The notes beneath the pieces were generated by a model. That model made no database searches. It saw only the letters and a program-made list of their open reading frames with translations, and was not told where the DNA came from. This document shows, piece after piece, positions 56,179 to 64,000 of a stretch of DNA of 64,000 nucleotides. Each line of letters begins with the position of its first letter. Position 1 is the stretch's first letter. The stretch is from Pseudomonadota bacterium. GTDB taxonomy: Bacteria; Pseudomonadota; Gammaproteobacteria; Burkholderiales; Sulfuriferulaceae. The DNA lies in contig JAJZUW010000003.1 of assembly GCA_021845925.1 (NCBI GenBank), forward strand, positions 62,001 to 126,000, read 5' to 3'. Both the position numbers and the translations under genes were made by a program.

Positions 56179-57813
56179 TCAGGTCAGCATCAGACACCCG
56201 GTCAGCTCGAGCAGACTGGCCGGGGTATTGCTGTCACCCAGCTGCTCCAGCAGTCCGGCGCGACGCAGTTTTTCCAGAACCAGTGGCTGACATTCGCAAA
56301 CCACCAGCCGAATACCGCGCTGGCGACAGGTGCTGATCAGGTCATTCAGCGTTTGCAGACCAGTGGCATCGATGAACGGAACGTGATGCATGCGCAGCAC
56401 GAGCGTGCGGGTATTTTTTTCGACGCCACGCAAAGTGGAATGCAGACGTTCGACCACCCCGAAAAATACCGGCCCCTCGACGGTAAACACCACGGTGTCC
56501 GGATTGAGGCTGAACGCATCGTCGCCCAGTTCGCCCTGTAGGGTACCCGTATCCTGTTGCTGGATTTGCACCGTTTCGCCCATGCGTTTCATGAACAGCA
56601 GCGATGACAGAATGACGCCAATGTTCACGGCCACCACCAGACCGCCGAAGATGGTCAGCAGAAAGGTCAGCAGCAATACCGCCACATCAGGACGCGGAGA
56701 AGTACGGACCAGATAGGCAAACCGCTTGAGATCACTCATGTTCCACGCCACCACGAACAGGATGGCAGACATGGCGGCCAGAGGAATGTCGCTGGCCAGT
56801 GGCGCCAGCAACAGGAGAATGAGCACCAGTACCAGCGCATGAATGATGGAGGTGAGCGGACTGTTCGCGCCATTGCGGATACCAGTGATGGTGCGCGCAA
56901 TGGCCCCGGCCGAGGCAATGCCACCAAACAGCGGACTGGCAATGTTGGCCAGCCCCTGGCCGATCAGTTCCTGATTGGAATCATGGTGACTGCCGGTCAT
57001 GCTGTCGGCCACAACGGCCGTCAGCAACGACTGGATTGCCCCCATCAGCGCAATGGTGAACGCCGGGCCGATCAGGTGCGTGGCCGCGGCAAATTCGGGC
57101 AACTGCAACGAAAATTCGGGCAACCCGCGCGGTATCCCGCCATAAACACTGCCAATGGTGGCCACTCCGCGAAAATGGAAATGCGCCTGCAACAGACTGG
57201 CAGCAACCATGCCAATCAGCGGCGACGGAATGCGCGGGATCAGCCGCGGCGTGACAATCACCAGCACCAGGGTGAACAGGGCCAGCAGGGTGGTGGGCAG
57301 CTGCAGATCCGGCAAGACCCTGACCAGTGCCAGAAAGCGGTAAAGGAAAGTCGCACCGGTCGATGCGGGGTGCAAACCGAAAAATGGCTGCCACTGCCCA
57401 ACCCAGATCAGCACGGCAATGCCGGTGGTGAACCCGACAATCACCGGAGCCGAGATGTACTTGATGACGCTGCCCATCCGGGTCATGCCCATCACCAGTA
57501 ATATGCAGCCCGCCATCAGGGTGGCCATCTGCATGCCGGCCATGCCGTATTGTGCCGAAATGGCAGACAGAATCACAATGAACCCGCCGGTCGGTCCGCT
57601 GATCTGCGTCAGCGTGCCGCCCAGCAAGGCGGTGACCAGACTGGCGATGATGGCCGTATACAGTCCTTGTTCCGGTTTGGCGCCGGACGCAATGGCAAAC
57701 ACCAGCCCCAGTGGCAGAGCCACCACACCAACCGTCAGACCGGCAGCGAGGTTGATCAGCCAGAACCGCCGGCCGAACAATCCCTGCCTGCGGGCTTCAA
57801 GAAACGCGATCAT
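56179..57813 (-). CDS. SulP-family anion transporter with STAS domain
   Basis: A 544-residue inner-membrane transporter. The membrane domain starts INLAAGLTVGVVALPLGL, with SGPTGGFIVILSAISAQYG. A C-terminal STAS domain follows (VFTVEGPVFFGVVERLHSTL, then VPFIDATGLQTLNDLI). SulP members carry sulfate, bicarbonate, C4-dicarboxylates or other anions; the substrate is not evident. The ATG at 57813 is chosen; the frame continues upstream without family character. It diverges from aroB across about 100 bp. Confidence 0.92.
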   Translation of the reverse strand: MIAFLEARRQGLFGRRFWLINLAAGLTVGVVALPLGLVFAIASGAKPEQGLYTAIIASLVTALLGGTLTQISGPTGGFIVILSAISAQYGMAGMQMATLMAGCILLVMGMTRMGSVIKYISAPVIVGFTTGIAVLIWVGQWQPFFGLHPASTGATFLYRFLALVRVLPDLQLPTTLLALFTLVLVIVTPRLIPRIPSPLIGMVAASLLQAHFHFRGVATIGSVYGGIPRGLPEFSLQLPEFAAATHLIGPAFTIALMGAIQSLLTAVVADSMTGSHHDSNQELIGQGLANIASPLFGGIASAGAIARTITGIRNGANSPLTSIIHALVLVLILLLLAPLASDIPLAAMSAILFVVAWNMSDLKRFAYLVRTSPRPDVAVLLLTFLLTIFGGLVVAVNIGVILSSLLFMKRMGETVQIQQQDTGTLQGELGDDAFSLNPDTVVFTVEGPVFFGVVERLHSTLRGVEKNTRTLVLRMHHVPFIDATGLQTLNDLISTCRQRGIRLVVCECQPLVLEKLRRAGLLEQLGDSNTPASLLELTGCLMLT

Positions 57814-57917
57814 GATGCCAGTCCGGGATGGTGGGAAGATTGTGGCGCAGGCAGTATAATCTGATGTTGACTCTCCTCTTGTTGCCAGTGACCGCCGCCA
57901 TGAAACCCACGCAAGCC

Positions 57918-59009
57918 ATGCAAACCCTGACTGTTGCGCTCGGTACGCGCAGCTACCCGATTCATGTCGGCTCTGGCCTGCTGGATCAGGCAGAACGGAT
58001 TGCCCGCCATCTGGCACAGCCATCGGCCGCCATCGTAACCAATGCTACCATTGCCCCTCTTTATCTGGCAAGACTCAGCCAAGGCTTGCGCAATCAAGGG
58101 GTTAAAGTCACGGAGATCGTGTTGCCAGATGGCGAGCAATACAAGGACTGGCAAACACTGAACCAGATTTTTGATGCCCTGCTGGCGGCGCACGCCGAAC
58201 GCAAGACAACCCTGATTGCCCTTGGTGGCGGTGTCATCGGCGATCTGACCGGCTTTGCAGCCGCCTGCTATCTGCGCGGCGTGCCTTTTATCCAGGTGCC
58301 AACCACTCTGCTGTCGCAGGTGGATTCTTCCGTCGGCGGAAAAACCGGCATCAATCATCCGCTCGGCAAGAACATGATCGGCGCGTTTTACCAACCTGCG
58401 ATGGTTGTCGCCGACATCGACACCCTGCAGACGCTTCCCGCCCGCGAATTGTCCGCAGGCCTTGCCGAAGTGATCAAATACGGACTGATTCACGATGCGC
58501 CGTTTTTCGACTGGCTGGAACTGAACATCGAGCGCTTGCGTGCACTGGACGAGCAGGCACTGGTTCACGCCATCTATCATTCCTGTGCCGTCAAGGCAGA
58601 AATCGTGGCCGCCGATGAACGCGAATCAGGTGTGCGCGCGCTGCTCAATCTCGGTCATACCTTTGGCCATGCCATTGAAGCCGGCATGGGTTATGGCAAC
58701 TGGCTGCATGGCGAAGCCGTGGCTGCCGGAACCGTGCTGGCGGCAGAGGTATCACGCCGGCTTGGCTGGCTTGCCGAGACCGATGTCGAACGACTGCGCG
58801 CGCTCTACCAACGCGCCGGATTGCCTGTCACCGCGCCGGTCATGGCCGAATCGTTCTGGCTCGAATCGATGGGACTGGACAAGAAAGTGGAAAACGGCCG
58901 TATCCGTTTCGTCCTGCTGCGTGGCATTGGTCGGGCCGAAATCACCGATGCCGTTCCGGCCGAACTGCTGTCGGCCACACTGACAGAGCTGGCAAACGCG
59001 ACCAGCTGA
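57918..59009 (+). CDS. aroB: 3-dehydroquinate synthase
   Basis: Second step of the shikimate pathway, DAHP to 3-dehydroquinate, using NAD and a metal. From [18 protein letters not shown] it has 363 residues. NAD-binding [22 protein letters not shown] and the active-site [20 protein letters not shown] are present, and metal ligands lie in [12 protein letters not shown] and [10 protein letters not shown]. An upstream ATG at 57900 is an alternative start. No aroK is adjacent, although aroK-aroB is common elsewhere. Confidence 0.96.
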   Translation: MQTLTVALGTRSYPIHVGSGLLDQAERIARHLAQPSAAIVTNATIAPLYLARLSQGLRNQGVKVTEIVLPDGEQYKDWQTLNQIFDALLAAHAERKTTLIALGGGVIGDLTGFAAACYLRGVPFIQVPTTLLSQVDSSVGGKTGINHPLGKNMIGAFYQPAMVVADIDTLQTLPARELSAGLAEVIKYGLIHDAPFFDWLELNIERLRALDEQALVHAIYHSCAVKAEIVAADERESGVRALLNLGHTFGHAIEAGMGYGNWLHGEAVAAGTVLAAEVSRRLGWLAETDVERLRALYQRAGLPVTAPVMAESFWLESMGLDKKVENGRIRFVLLRGIGRAEITDAVPAELLSATLTELANATS

Positions 59010-59200
59010 GGACATTCCTGCAGAAGCGGTCGTTCACTGTCGAGGCTTTGTCGGATACACGGTCGCACAACAGCGCGCGACAACACCACAGCGTCAGCCG
59101 GGTAAAGCCGGCTTTGCTGACTGTCGATGTGGGTATCGCGCCTTTTTGAAGGCAGCTTTCTGAAATGGAAGCGTTTTTGGACTGTCAGCTAGAATTTTTC

Positions 59201-59229
59201 TTGAAAAGTTCCCCAACCCATTCTATTTT
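59201..59229 (+). promoter_or_regulatory. Candidate promoter for D,D-endopeptidase gene
   Basis: TTGAAA and TATTTT are separated by exactly 17 bp in the AT-rich end of the 260-bp gap after aroB. The gene's ATG at 59271 is 41 bp further on and has AAAAGGAG. An imperfect GC stem (AGCCGG/CCGGCT, 59096-59113) upstream may help end aroB transcription. Confidence 0.45.
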
Positions 59230-59270
59230 TGATATATTCTCTCCGGTTATTCGGCGAAAAGGAGATCACG

Positions 59271-60260
59271 ATGAAATGGCTTAAAGTGTCTTCGCTCGTG
59301 CTCGCCATGTGCTCGCTGGTGCCCGCACATGCGGCCACCAAACATCCGCATCATCGCCGGCATCACCATCATGCGCCGGCACATGTGGCAACCGCCGATG
59401 GCGACATCGTTGTCCACGATCTTCCGGTAGTCAACCCGGCACTGATGCCTCGTTTCAGTTCTCACTCCGTGCTGGTCGTCAACGCACGCAACGGCGAGCC
59501 AATTCTGGAAAAAAATCCGGATGCCGAAGCCCCGATTGCCTCCATCAGCAAGCTGATGACCGCTCTGGTGGTGCTGGACGAACACCCGGACATGAACGAA
59601 AAAATCGAAATCACCGATGAAGACGTCGACACGCTGCGCCACAGCCGGTCGCGACTGACGGTGGGTACGGTGCTGACGCGGAACCAGATGCTGCATCTCG
59701 CTCTCATCGCATCAGAAAACCGCGCTGCATTTGCGTTGTCCAGGTACTATCCGGGCGGACGTCCGGCCTTCATCAAGGCCATGAACCGGAAAGCGGCCGA
59801 GCTGGGCATGAAACACACCCATTTCGAAGATCCCACCGGCCTGACCAGCCACAACCAGTCCACCGCTGAGGACCTGGCCATTCTGGTCCGTGCTGCGGCA
59901 AACAACACCACCATCCACAACATCACCACCACAGGCCGTTACGACATCACGCGCACGGCCATGGTACGCGAGCGACGGTCGGCCCGGCACAGCAAACTGG
60001 TTCCGGTCACACGGGATGTCACCTTCCTGAACACCAACCCGTTGGTACGGGCCGGCAAGTGGGATATCGGCGTTTCCAAAACCGGATTCATCAATGAGTC
60101 CGGCCACTGTCTCGTGATGCAGGCACGCATCGCCAGCAAGCCAGTGGTCATTGTTCTGCTCGATGCCAGTGGCAAGACCGGGCGGATTGACGATGCGCTG
60201 CGCATCCGGCAATGGCTGGAAACCCATACCCTGGAACCGGCCAAAGTTGCCAGCCGCTGA
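59271..60260 (+). CDS. pbpG: D-alanyl-D-alanine endopeptidase (PBP7 family)
   Basis: Periplasmic penicillin-binding protein that cuts peptidoglycan cross-links. The 329-residue protein has a signal peptide ending AHA. An unusual histidine-rich stretch (KHPHHRRHHHHAPAH) follows. The S11 peptidase motifs come next: SISKLMT (catalytic serine), SEN near residue 147, and KTG in VSKTGFINESGH. The His-rich segment could bind metal ions. AAAAGGAG lies before the ATG. Confidence 0.93.
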   Translation: MKWLKVSSLVLAMCSLVPAHAATKHPHHRRHHHHAPAHVATADGDIVVHDLPVVNPALMPRFSSHSVLVVNARNGEPILEKNPDAEAPIASISKLMTALVVLDEHPDMNEKIEITDEDVDTLRHSRSRLTVGTVLTRNQMLHLALIASENRAAFALSRYYPGGRPAFIKAMNRKAAELGMKHTHFEDPTGLTSHNQSTAEDLAILVRAAANNTTIHNITTTGRYDITRTAMVRERRSARHSKLVPVTRDVTFLNTNPLVRAGKWDIGVSKTGFINESGHCLVMQARIASKPVVIVLLDASGKTGRIDDALRIRQWLETHTLEPAKVASR

Positions 60261-60275
60261 GCGCCCCCCGGAAAC

Positions 60276-60833
60276 ATGCTGATTTATGTTCATGGATTCA
60301 ACAGCAGTGGCCGGTCAGCCAAAGCCGGTCAGTTGCATGACTGGATGGCCAGTCATGCGCCAGACCAACGCTTTCTGAGCCCCGATCTGCCGCACCGTCC
60401 AGCCGAGGCGCTGGCCCTGCTGGACAACGTCATTGCTGGCGCGTCTGGTGAACAGGTGAAACTGGTCGGCAGTTCCCTGGGCGGGTTTTACGCCACGGTG
60501 TTAAGCGAACGGCTGGGTGTCAAATCCGCCCTGATCAATCCAGCCGTGCGGCCACATCGACTTCTGGAAGCCGCTCTCGGGCCACAACGTTTCTGGCATT
60601 CCGACCAGACGTATGAATTCACCCGCCAGCACCTGGCCGAACTGGCCGCTGTCGAACCGACGGATCTGCAACACCCGGAACGACTGTTCCTGCTGGTGGA
60701 AACCGGTGATGAAGTGCTCGATTATCGTGATGCCGTGGCGTATTATAGCGGCTGCCGCCAAAAGGTGGTTGAAGGGGGTAATCACAGCTTTCAGTCATTT
60801 GCCGCGATGATCCCGGATATTCTGGCATTCTGA
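60276..60833 (+). CDS. YqiA-like esterase (UPF0227 type)
   Basis: A 185-residue alpha/beta hydrolase beginning LIYVHGFNSSGRSAKAGQL. The nucleophile elbow is in VGSSLGGFYATVL, aspartate candidates lie in ETGDEVLDYRDA, and the histidine is in EGGNHSFQSF. These match YqiA, an esterase of unknown physiological substrate. It starts 15 bp after the endopeptidase gene and is probably cotranscribed with it and the RNase gene. Confidence 0.9.
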   Translation: MLIYVHGFNSSGRSAKAGQLHDWMASHAPDQRFLSPDLPHRPAEALALLDNVIAGASGEQVKLVGSSLGGFYATVLSERLGVKSALINPAVRPHRLLEAALGPQRFWHSDQTYEFTRQHLAELAAVEPTDLQHPERLFLLVETGDEVLDYRDAVAYYSGCRQKVVEGGNHSFQSFAAMIPDILAF

Positions 60834-60863
60834 ATCCAGCTGACCCCGATGACGGGGGATTTC

Positions 60864-62720
60864 ATGTATCTTTTATACGAAGAAGACGGCGAATTCAAAG
60901 CCGGCAGCATTGTCGCCGACAACGACTCTTCCCTGCAGATCGACAGTCAGTTTGGCAAACGTCTGAAACTGCGCAGCGCCCAGGTGATGCTGCGTTTTGC
61001 CTCGCCAGCACCGGCCGAATTCATGCAGGCCAGCGAAACTGTTCGCGCAGGACTGGATGTCGATTTTCTCTGGGAGGTTGCCGGCGATGCCGAATTCGGC
61101 TACGAAGACCTGGCGCGCGAATATTTTGGCCACCCGCCAACGCCGGTCGAACTGGCCGGCCTGTTGCAGCTGCTGCATGCATCACCGATGTATTTCTACC
61201 GCAAGGGCCGCGGACGATACCGGCCGGCTCCGGCTGATGCGCTCGCTGCAGCCAAGGCGGGACTGATCCGGCGCAAACAGGAAGCGGAGCAACTCGCTGT
61301 CTGGGTCGCCGAGCTGTCTGCTTTCCGGCTGCCGGAGGCCCTGCAGGCTGAAGTTGCAGGGCTGCTGTTCTCGCCGGACAAACAGAAACTCCCCTGGAAG
61401 GCCGTCGAAGCCGCCAGCCGCAATACCGGACTGACAGTCCCCGCCTTGCTGCAAAAATGCGGAGCCATTCCCTCGGCACACGATTACCATGTGCAACGGT
61501 TTGTCCACGAGCATTTTCCACGCGGCACCGCATTTCCCGAACTGCCTGCACCCGACCTGCCGGACCATCTCCCCCTTGCCGATGTCCAGGCGTTCAGCAT
61601 CGACGACGAACTGACCACCGAAATTGATGATGCGTTTTCGGTGCGTGATCTGGGCGATGGTTTATGGCAAGTGGGCATTCACATTGCAGCGCCCGCGATC
61701 GGCATCCTGCCCGACAGCCCGCTGGACCAGATTGCCCGCAACCGCCTGTCCACCGTCTATTTTCCGGGCAACAAGATCACCATGCTGCCGGATCATGTGG
61801 TCGCCAGCTATTCGCTGGACGAGGGTGGTGACCGGCCGGCGCTGTCGATGTACCTGACCGTGGAAAACGACACCTGGCAGATACTTTCCGAACGGACGGT
61901 ACTGGAACGGGTGCCGATTGTCGCCAATCTGCGGCACGAATTCCTGCAGCACGATTTCAACGAACAGCAACTGGCTGGAGGTGGCGCCGACTATCCGTGG
62001 CGGAAAGAACTGGAAATGTTGTGGCGTTTTTCGGGTGCGCTGGAAGCGGCACGCGGCAAAACGCCCGACCCGTCGCAGCCGCCACGTGCCGATTACGTCT
62101 TCCGGATTGAGAATGAGCGGGTGAGCATCATCGACCGGCAACGCGGCAACCCGGTTGACCGGGTGGTCTCAGAACTCATGATCCGGGTCAATTCGGTCTG
62201 GGGAAGCTGGCTGGCCAGTCATGACGTTCCAGCGTTGTACCGGACTCAGCAGAACGGCAAGGTGCGCATGAGCACGCGCCCCGGCCCCCATGTCGGCCTG
62301 GGTGTCGAAAACTATGCCTGGTCCAGTTCGCCACTGCGCCGTTATGTTGACCTGGTCAACCAGCGCCAGATTCTGTCATTGCTGGCCGGCGAAGCGCCGT
62401 TGTATCCGCCAAGATCAGATATACTTTACGCCGTTCTGCGCGATTTCGAGCTGGCCTATGATGCCTACAATGAATTCCAGCGCCAGATGGAGCGTTTCTG
62501 GTGTCTGCAATGGCTGACCCAGGAACAGGCGCAGCGGCTGCAAGGCCAGGTGATCAAGGAAAACCTGGTGCGCATGGAAGGCATGCCGCTGGTTGCCAGA
62601 GTATCCGGCATGCCGGAACTGCCACCCGGGACGCGCGTGGATGTCCGGGTCGGCGAGCGGAACATGCTGGAACTGGAAGCGGAGCTGACCTATTGTCCGC
62701 CTGATGGTGCGCCGGCCTGA
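60864..62720 (+). CDS. RNase II-type exoribonuclease (RNB domain)
   Basis: A 3'-5' exoribonuclease of 618 residues. About 230 N-terminal residues with OB-like and winged-helix character precede the RNB domain. That domain begins FSIDDELTTEIDDAFSVRDL, with LSTVYFPGNKITMLPD and GPHVGLGVENYAWSSSPLRRYVDLVNQ later. A short C-terminal S1-like region ends the protein. At the catalytic cluster a glutamate (TEIDD) stands where E. coli RNase II has its second of four aspartates. The ATG at 60864 follows a G-rich site. A shared variant of this subfamily is likely. Confidence 0.88.
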   Translation: MYLLYEEDGEFKAGSIVADNDSSLQIDSQFGKRLKLRSAQVMLRFASPAPAEFMQASETVRAGLDVDFLWEVAGDAEFGYEDLAREYFGHPPTPVELAGLLQLLHASPMYFYRKGRGRYRPAPADALAAAKAGLIRRKQEAEQLAVWVAELSAFRLPEALQAEVAGLLFSPDKQKLPWKAVEAASRNTGLTVPALLQKCGAIPSAHDYHVQRFVHEHFPRGTAFPELPAPDLPDHLPLADVQAFSIDDELTTEIDDAFSVRDLGDGLWQVGIHIAAPAIGILPDSPLDQIARNRLSTVYFPGNKITMLPDHVVASYSLDEGGDRPALSMYLTVENDTWQILSERTVLERVPIVANLRHEFLQHDFNEQQLAGGGADYPWRKELEMLWRFSGALEAARGKTPDPSQPPRADYVFRIENERVSIIDRQRGNPVDRVVSELMIRVNSVWGSWLASHDVPALYRTQQNGKVRMSTRPGPHVGLGVENYAWSSSPLRRYVDLVNQRQILSLLAGEAPLYPPRSDILYAVLRDFELAYDAYNEFQRQMERFWCLQWLTQEQAQRLQGQVIKENLVRMEGMPLVARVSGMPELPPGTRVDVRVGERNMLELEAELTYCPPDGAPA

Positions 62721-62755
62721 GCAGGCCAGCATCCACCACAGGCATTGCATGCGTG

Positions 62756-63769
62756 ATGAACAGGCTGTTCGGGTACATGATGAGTCATGGCAAGACAAAA
62801 CGGAAACCGGCATCAACCGGGCAGCAACCTCCGGTGGCTGCCACACCGGCAGCGCTTGCCGTTGCCAGCTGGCCACAGGCCAGCCTGACCGCACGGCTCG
62901 CCTGGCTGAAGGGCTGGTCGGGCCTGTTCTGGTTCGCTCTGCTGACTTCCCTGCTGATCCACCTGACACTGCTTGCGCTTGGCGCTGGACTGCCACGGGT
63001 GAATCCGGACAATCTGTTTCGGCCTCCGCTGCAACTGGTGCTGGTCAACAGCAAATCGGTCCGGCCTCCGGACCATGCCGATGCTCTGGCCCAGAACAAT
63101 CTGGATGGTGGAGGCAATACCGACGCGGATCGGCATGCGCAGAGTCCGCTGCCCGCCAGCGCACTGGATGCCCAGCAACAGGATGTCCGCCAGGCAGAAG
63201 AACAGGTTCGCCGGCTGGAAGCGGAAAACCGGCAGCTCATGCTGCAACTCAAAGCCAGACAAGCGATGATGCAGACCACTGCCGGCTCGAGCACCGAAGG
63301 TGTTCCGGACAGCAGCGACAGTGGTCATGCCACAGACGCGCATACCCAGCAGGAAATGGCCCGGCTGGAAGCACGCATTGCCCGCCAGTACATGGCTTAC
63401 GAAAAGCGTCCGCGCAAACTGTTCATTGGCGCCCGCACGCGTGAATATGCCTTTGCCCGCTATGTGGAAGACTGGCGGGTCAAGATCGAACGGATCGGTA
63501 ACCAGCATTACCCGCCTCTGGCGCGTGAAGACAGGATTTTTGGCAAACTGCAGCTGACCGTCTCCATCCGCGCGGACGGGTCGCTGGAAAGCATCGTCAT
63601 CAACAAGTCTTCCGGCTCGCCGTTGCTCGACCAGGCCGCCGTGTCCATCGTCCGGATGTCAGCGCCTTTTTCACCGTTTCCGCAAGACATGCGCAACCGG
63701 GCTGATATCATTGCCATCACACGCACCTGGAGTTTTGAACCGGGCAACCAGCTCAATACCCAGGAATAA
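62756..63769 (+). CDS. TonB C-terminal-domain protein
   Basis: A 337-residue protein. Its N-terminal cytoplasmic part is basic (MMSHGKTKRKPASTG), and one membrane helix (LFWFALLTSLLIHLTLLAL) lies near residues 60-80. A coiled-coil linker (VRQAEEQVRRLEAENRQLML) and a TonB C-terminal domain follow (GKLQLTVSIRADGSLESIV, SGSPLLDQAAVSIVRM). The linker is helical, not Pro-rich, so it differs from the first TonB. There is no exbB or exbD beside it. It may serve other receptors or have a structural role. A GTG at 62753 is an alternative start. Confidence 0.85.
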   Translation: MNRLFGYMMSHGKTKRKPASTGQQPPVAATPAALAVASWPQASLTARLAWLKGWSGLFWFALLTSLLIHLTLLALGAGLPRVNPDNLFRPPLQLVLVNSKSVRPPDHADALAQNNLDGGGNTDADRHAQSPLPASALDAQQQDVRQAEEQVRRLEAENRQLMLQLKARQAMMQTTAGSSTEGVPDSSDSGHATDAHTQQEMARLEARIARQYMAYEKRPRKLFIGARTREYAFARYVEDWRVKIERIGNQHYPPLAREDRIFGKLQLTVSIRADGSLESIVINKSSGSPLLDQAAVSIVRMSAPFSPFPQDMRNRADIIAITRTWSFEPGNQLNTQE

Positions 63770-63816
63770 CCTGCTGGGGAATTCATGTCCGCGTTCGTCG
63801 GTGTATGGCAGGGTTC

Positions 63817-63825
63817 TGTTATAAT
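63817..63825 (+). promoter_or_regulatory. Extended -10 promoter for fbp
   Basis: TGTTATAAT gives a TG one base before a perfect TATAAT, an extended -10 element that does not need a strong -35. None is seen 17 bp upstream. It lies 36 bp before the ATG of the next gene. Confidence 0.55.
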
Positions 63826-63860
63826 CAGAGCATTCGAATCGCCACCCGGAGGATAAATCC

Positions 63861-64000
63861 ATGCATCTCGGTATCACGCTGTCGCAATTCCTCGCCGACG
63901 AACAACGCCGCAACGGCTCGGTTCCGGCTGACCTGCAAACACTGCTCAACCAGGTTGCCATCTCATGCAAACTGATTTCCAATGCCGTCAATCAGGGCGC
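63861..64000 (+). CDS. fbp: Class 1 fructose-1,6-bisphosphatase, C-terminus beyond window
   Basis: The first 46 residues begin MHLGITLSQFLADEQRRNG and continue to LLNQVAISCKLISNAVNQG. They match the N-terminus of class 1 fructose-1,6-bisphosphatase, a gluconeogenesis enzyme. GGAGGA lies ahead of the ATG. The window ends before the catalytic region, so the call rests on the N-terminal pattern alone. Confidence 0.75.
   Translation, partial: MHLGITLSQFLADEQRRNGSVPADLQTLLNQVAISCKLISNAVNQG

Noticed and set aside
63831-63850. A TTCGAATC stretch as a tRNA T-arm
   Set aside because: No acceptor, D or anticodon stems surround it, and it lies in the fbp leader.

Overview
The window is dense, protein-rich chromosomal DNA with moderately high GC (judged by eye). 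It looks betaproteobacterial, most likely Neisseriales-like. Several neighbourhoods support this: LysM-dprA-smg-topA; lptM-lysA divergent from cyaY; metX-metW joined to an Mla-type transporter; zapB-like/zapA followed by a 6S RNA and 5-formyl-THF cyclo-ligase; and AlgZ/AlgR-type regulators beside argH. No rRNA, tRNA or CRISPR array was found. The order of genus is inference.

Layout. 1-10.8 kb holds housekeeping genes: cheV (cut by the window edge), argH, a LytS/AlgZ kinase with an AlgR regulator, and the leftward operon LysM-dprA-smg-topA, then def-fmt. 10.7-16.2 kb is a long leftward operon reading cyaY-metX-metW-mlaE-mlaF-mlaD-lipoprotein: iron-sulfur homeostasis, methionine synthesis and outer-membrane lipid transport. 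lptM-lysA diverges from it. 17.7-19.9 kb encodes an outer-membrane porin fused to a c-type heme (Cyc2-like) and a diheme cytochrome, a likely extracellular electron-transfer pair closed by a clear terminator.

20.0-30.5 kb is accessory. It has a TraB-like amidohydrolase, a DNA-binding protein made of three repeated helix-turn-helix units, an unknown protein, then a conjugation-type cluster (transglycosylase, trbB, C, D, E, J, a small membrane protein, trbL) in Ti-plasmid order. The cluster stops exactly where trbF, trbG and trbI should follow; no relaxase or coupling protein is present. 30.7-33.0 kb has olsB-olsA (ornithine lipids) and apaH. A 275-bp element with perfect 19-bp terminal inverted repeats and nested hairpins lies between apaH and rep.

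35.5-44.7 kb has division genes, 6S RNA, 5-FCL and the leftward operon gltB-gltD-hemE. The AT-rich gap between 5-FCL and hemE carries four DnaA-box-like 9-mers next to an AT-rich stretch, resembling a replication origin or DnaA-titration site. 44.8-50.8 kb is a dedicated TonB locus: exbD, tonB, receptor, exbB and an exported phosphoesterase, with a possible Pho box upstream. 50.8-56.1 kb holds a photolyase, a NodIJ-type exporter, a hydrolase, a thioredoxin-like ferredoxin, and a Fur-box-controlled cupredoxin/outer-membrane pair. 56-64 kb holds a SulP transporter, aroB, PBP7, a YqiA-like esterase, an RNase II-type enzyme, a second TonB protein and the start of fbp.

The points most worth following are the DnaA-box region, the truncated trb cluster with its triple-HTH neighbour, the porin-cytochrome pair, the TonB-phosphoesterase operon and the 275-bp element.
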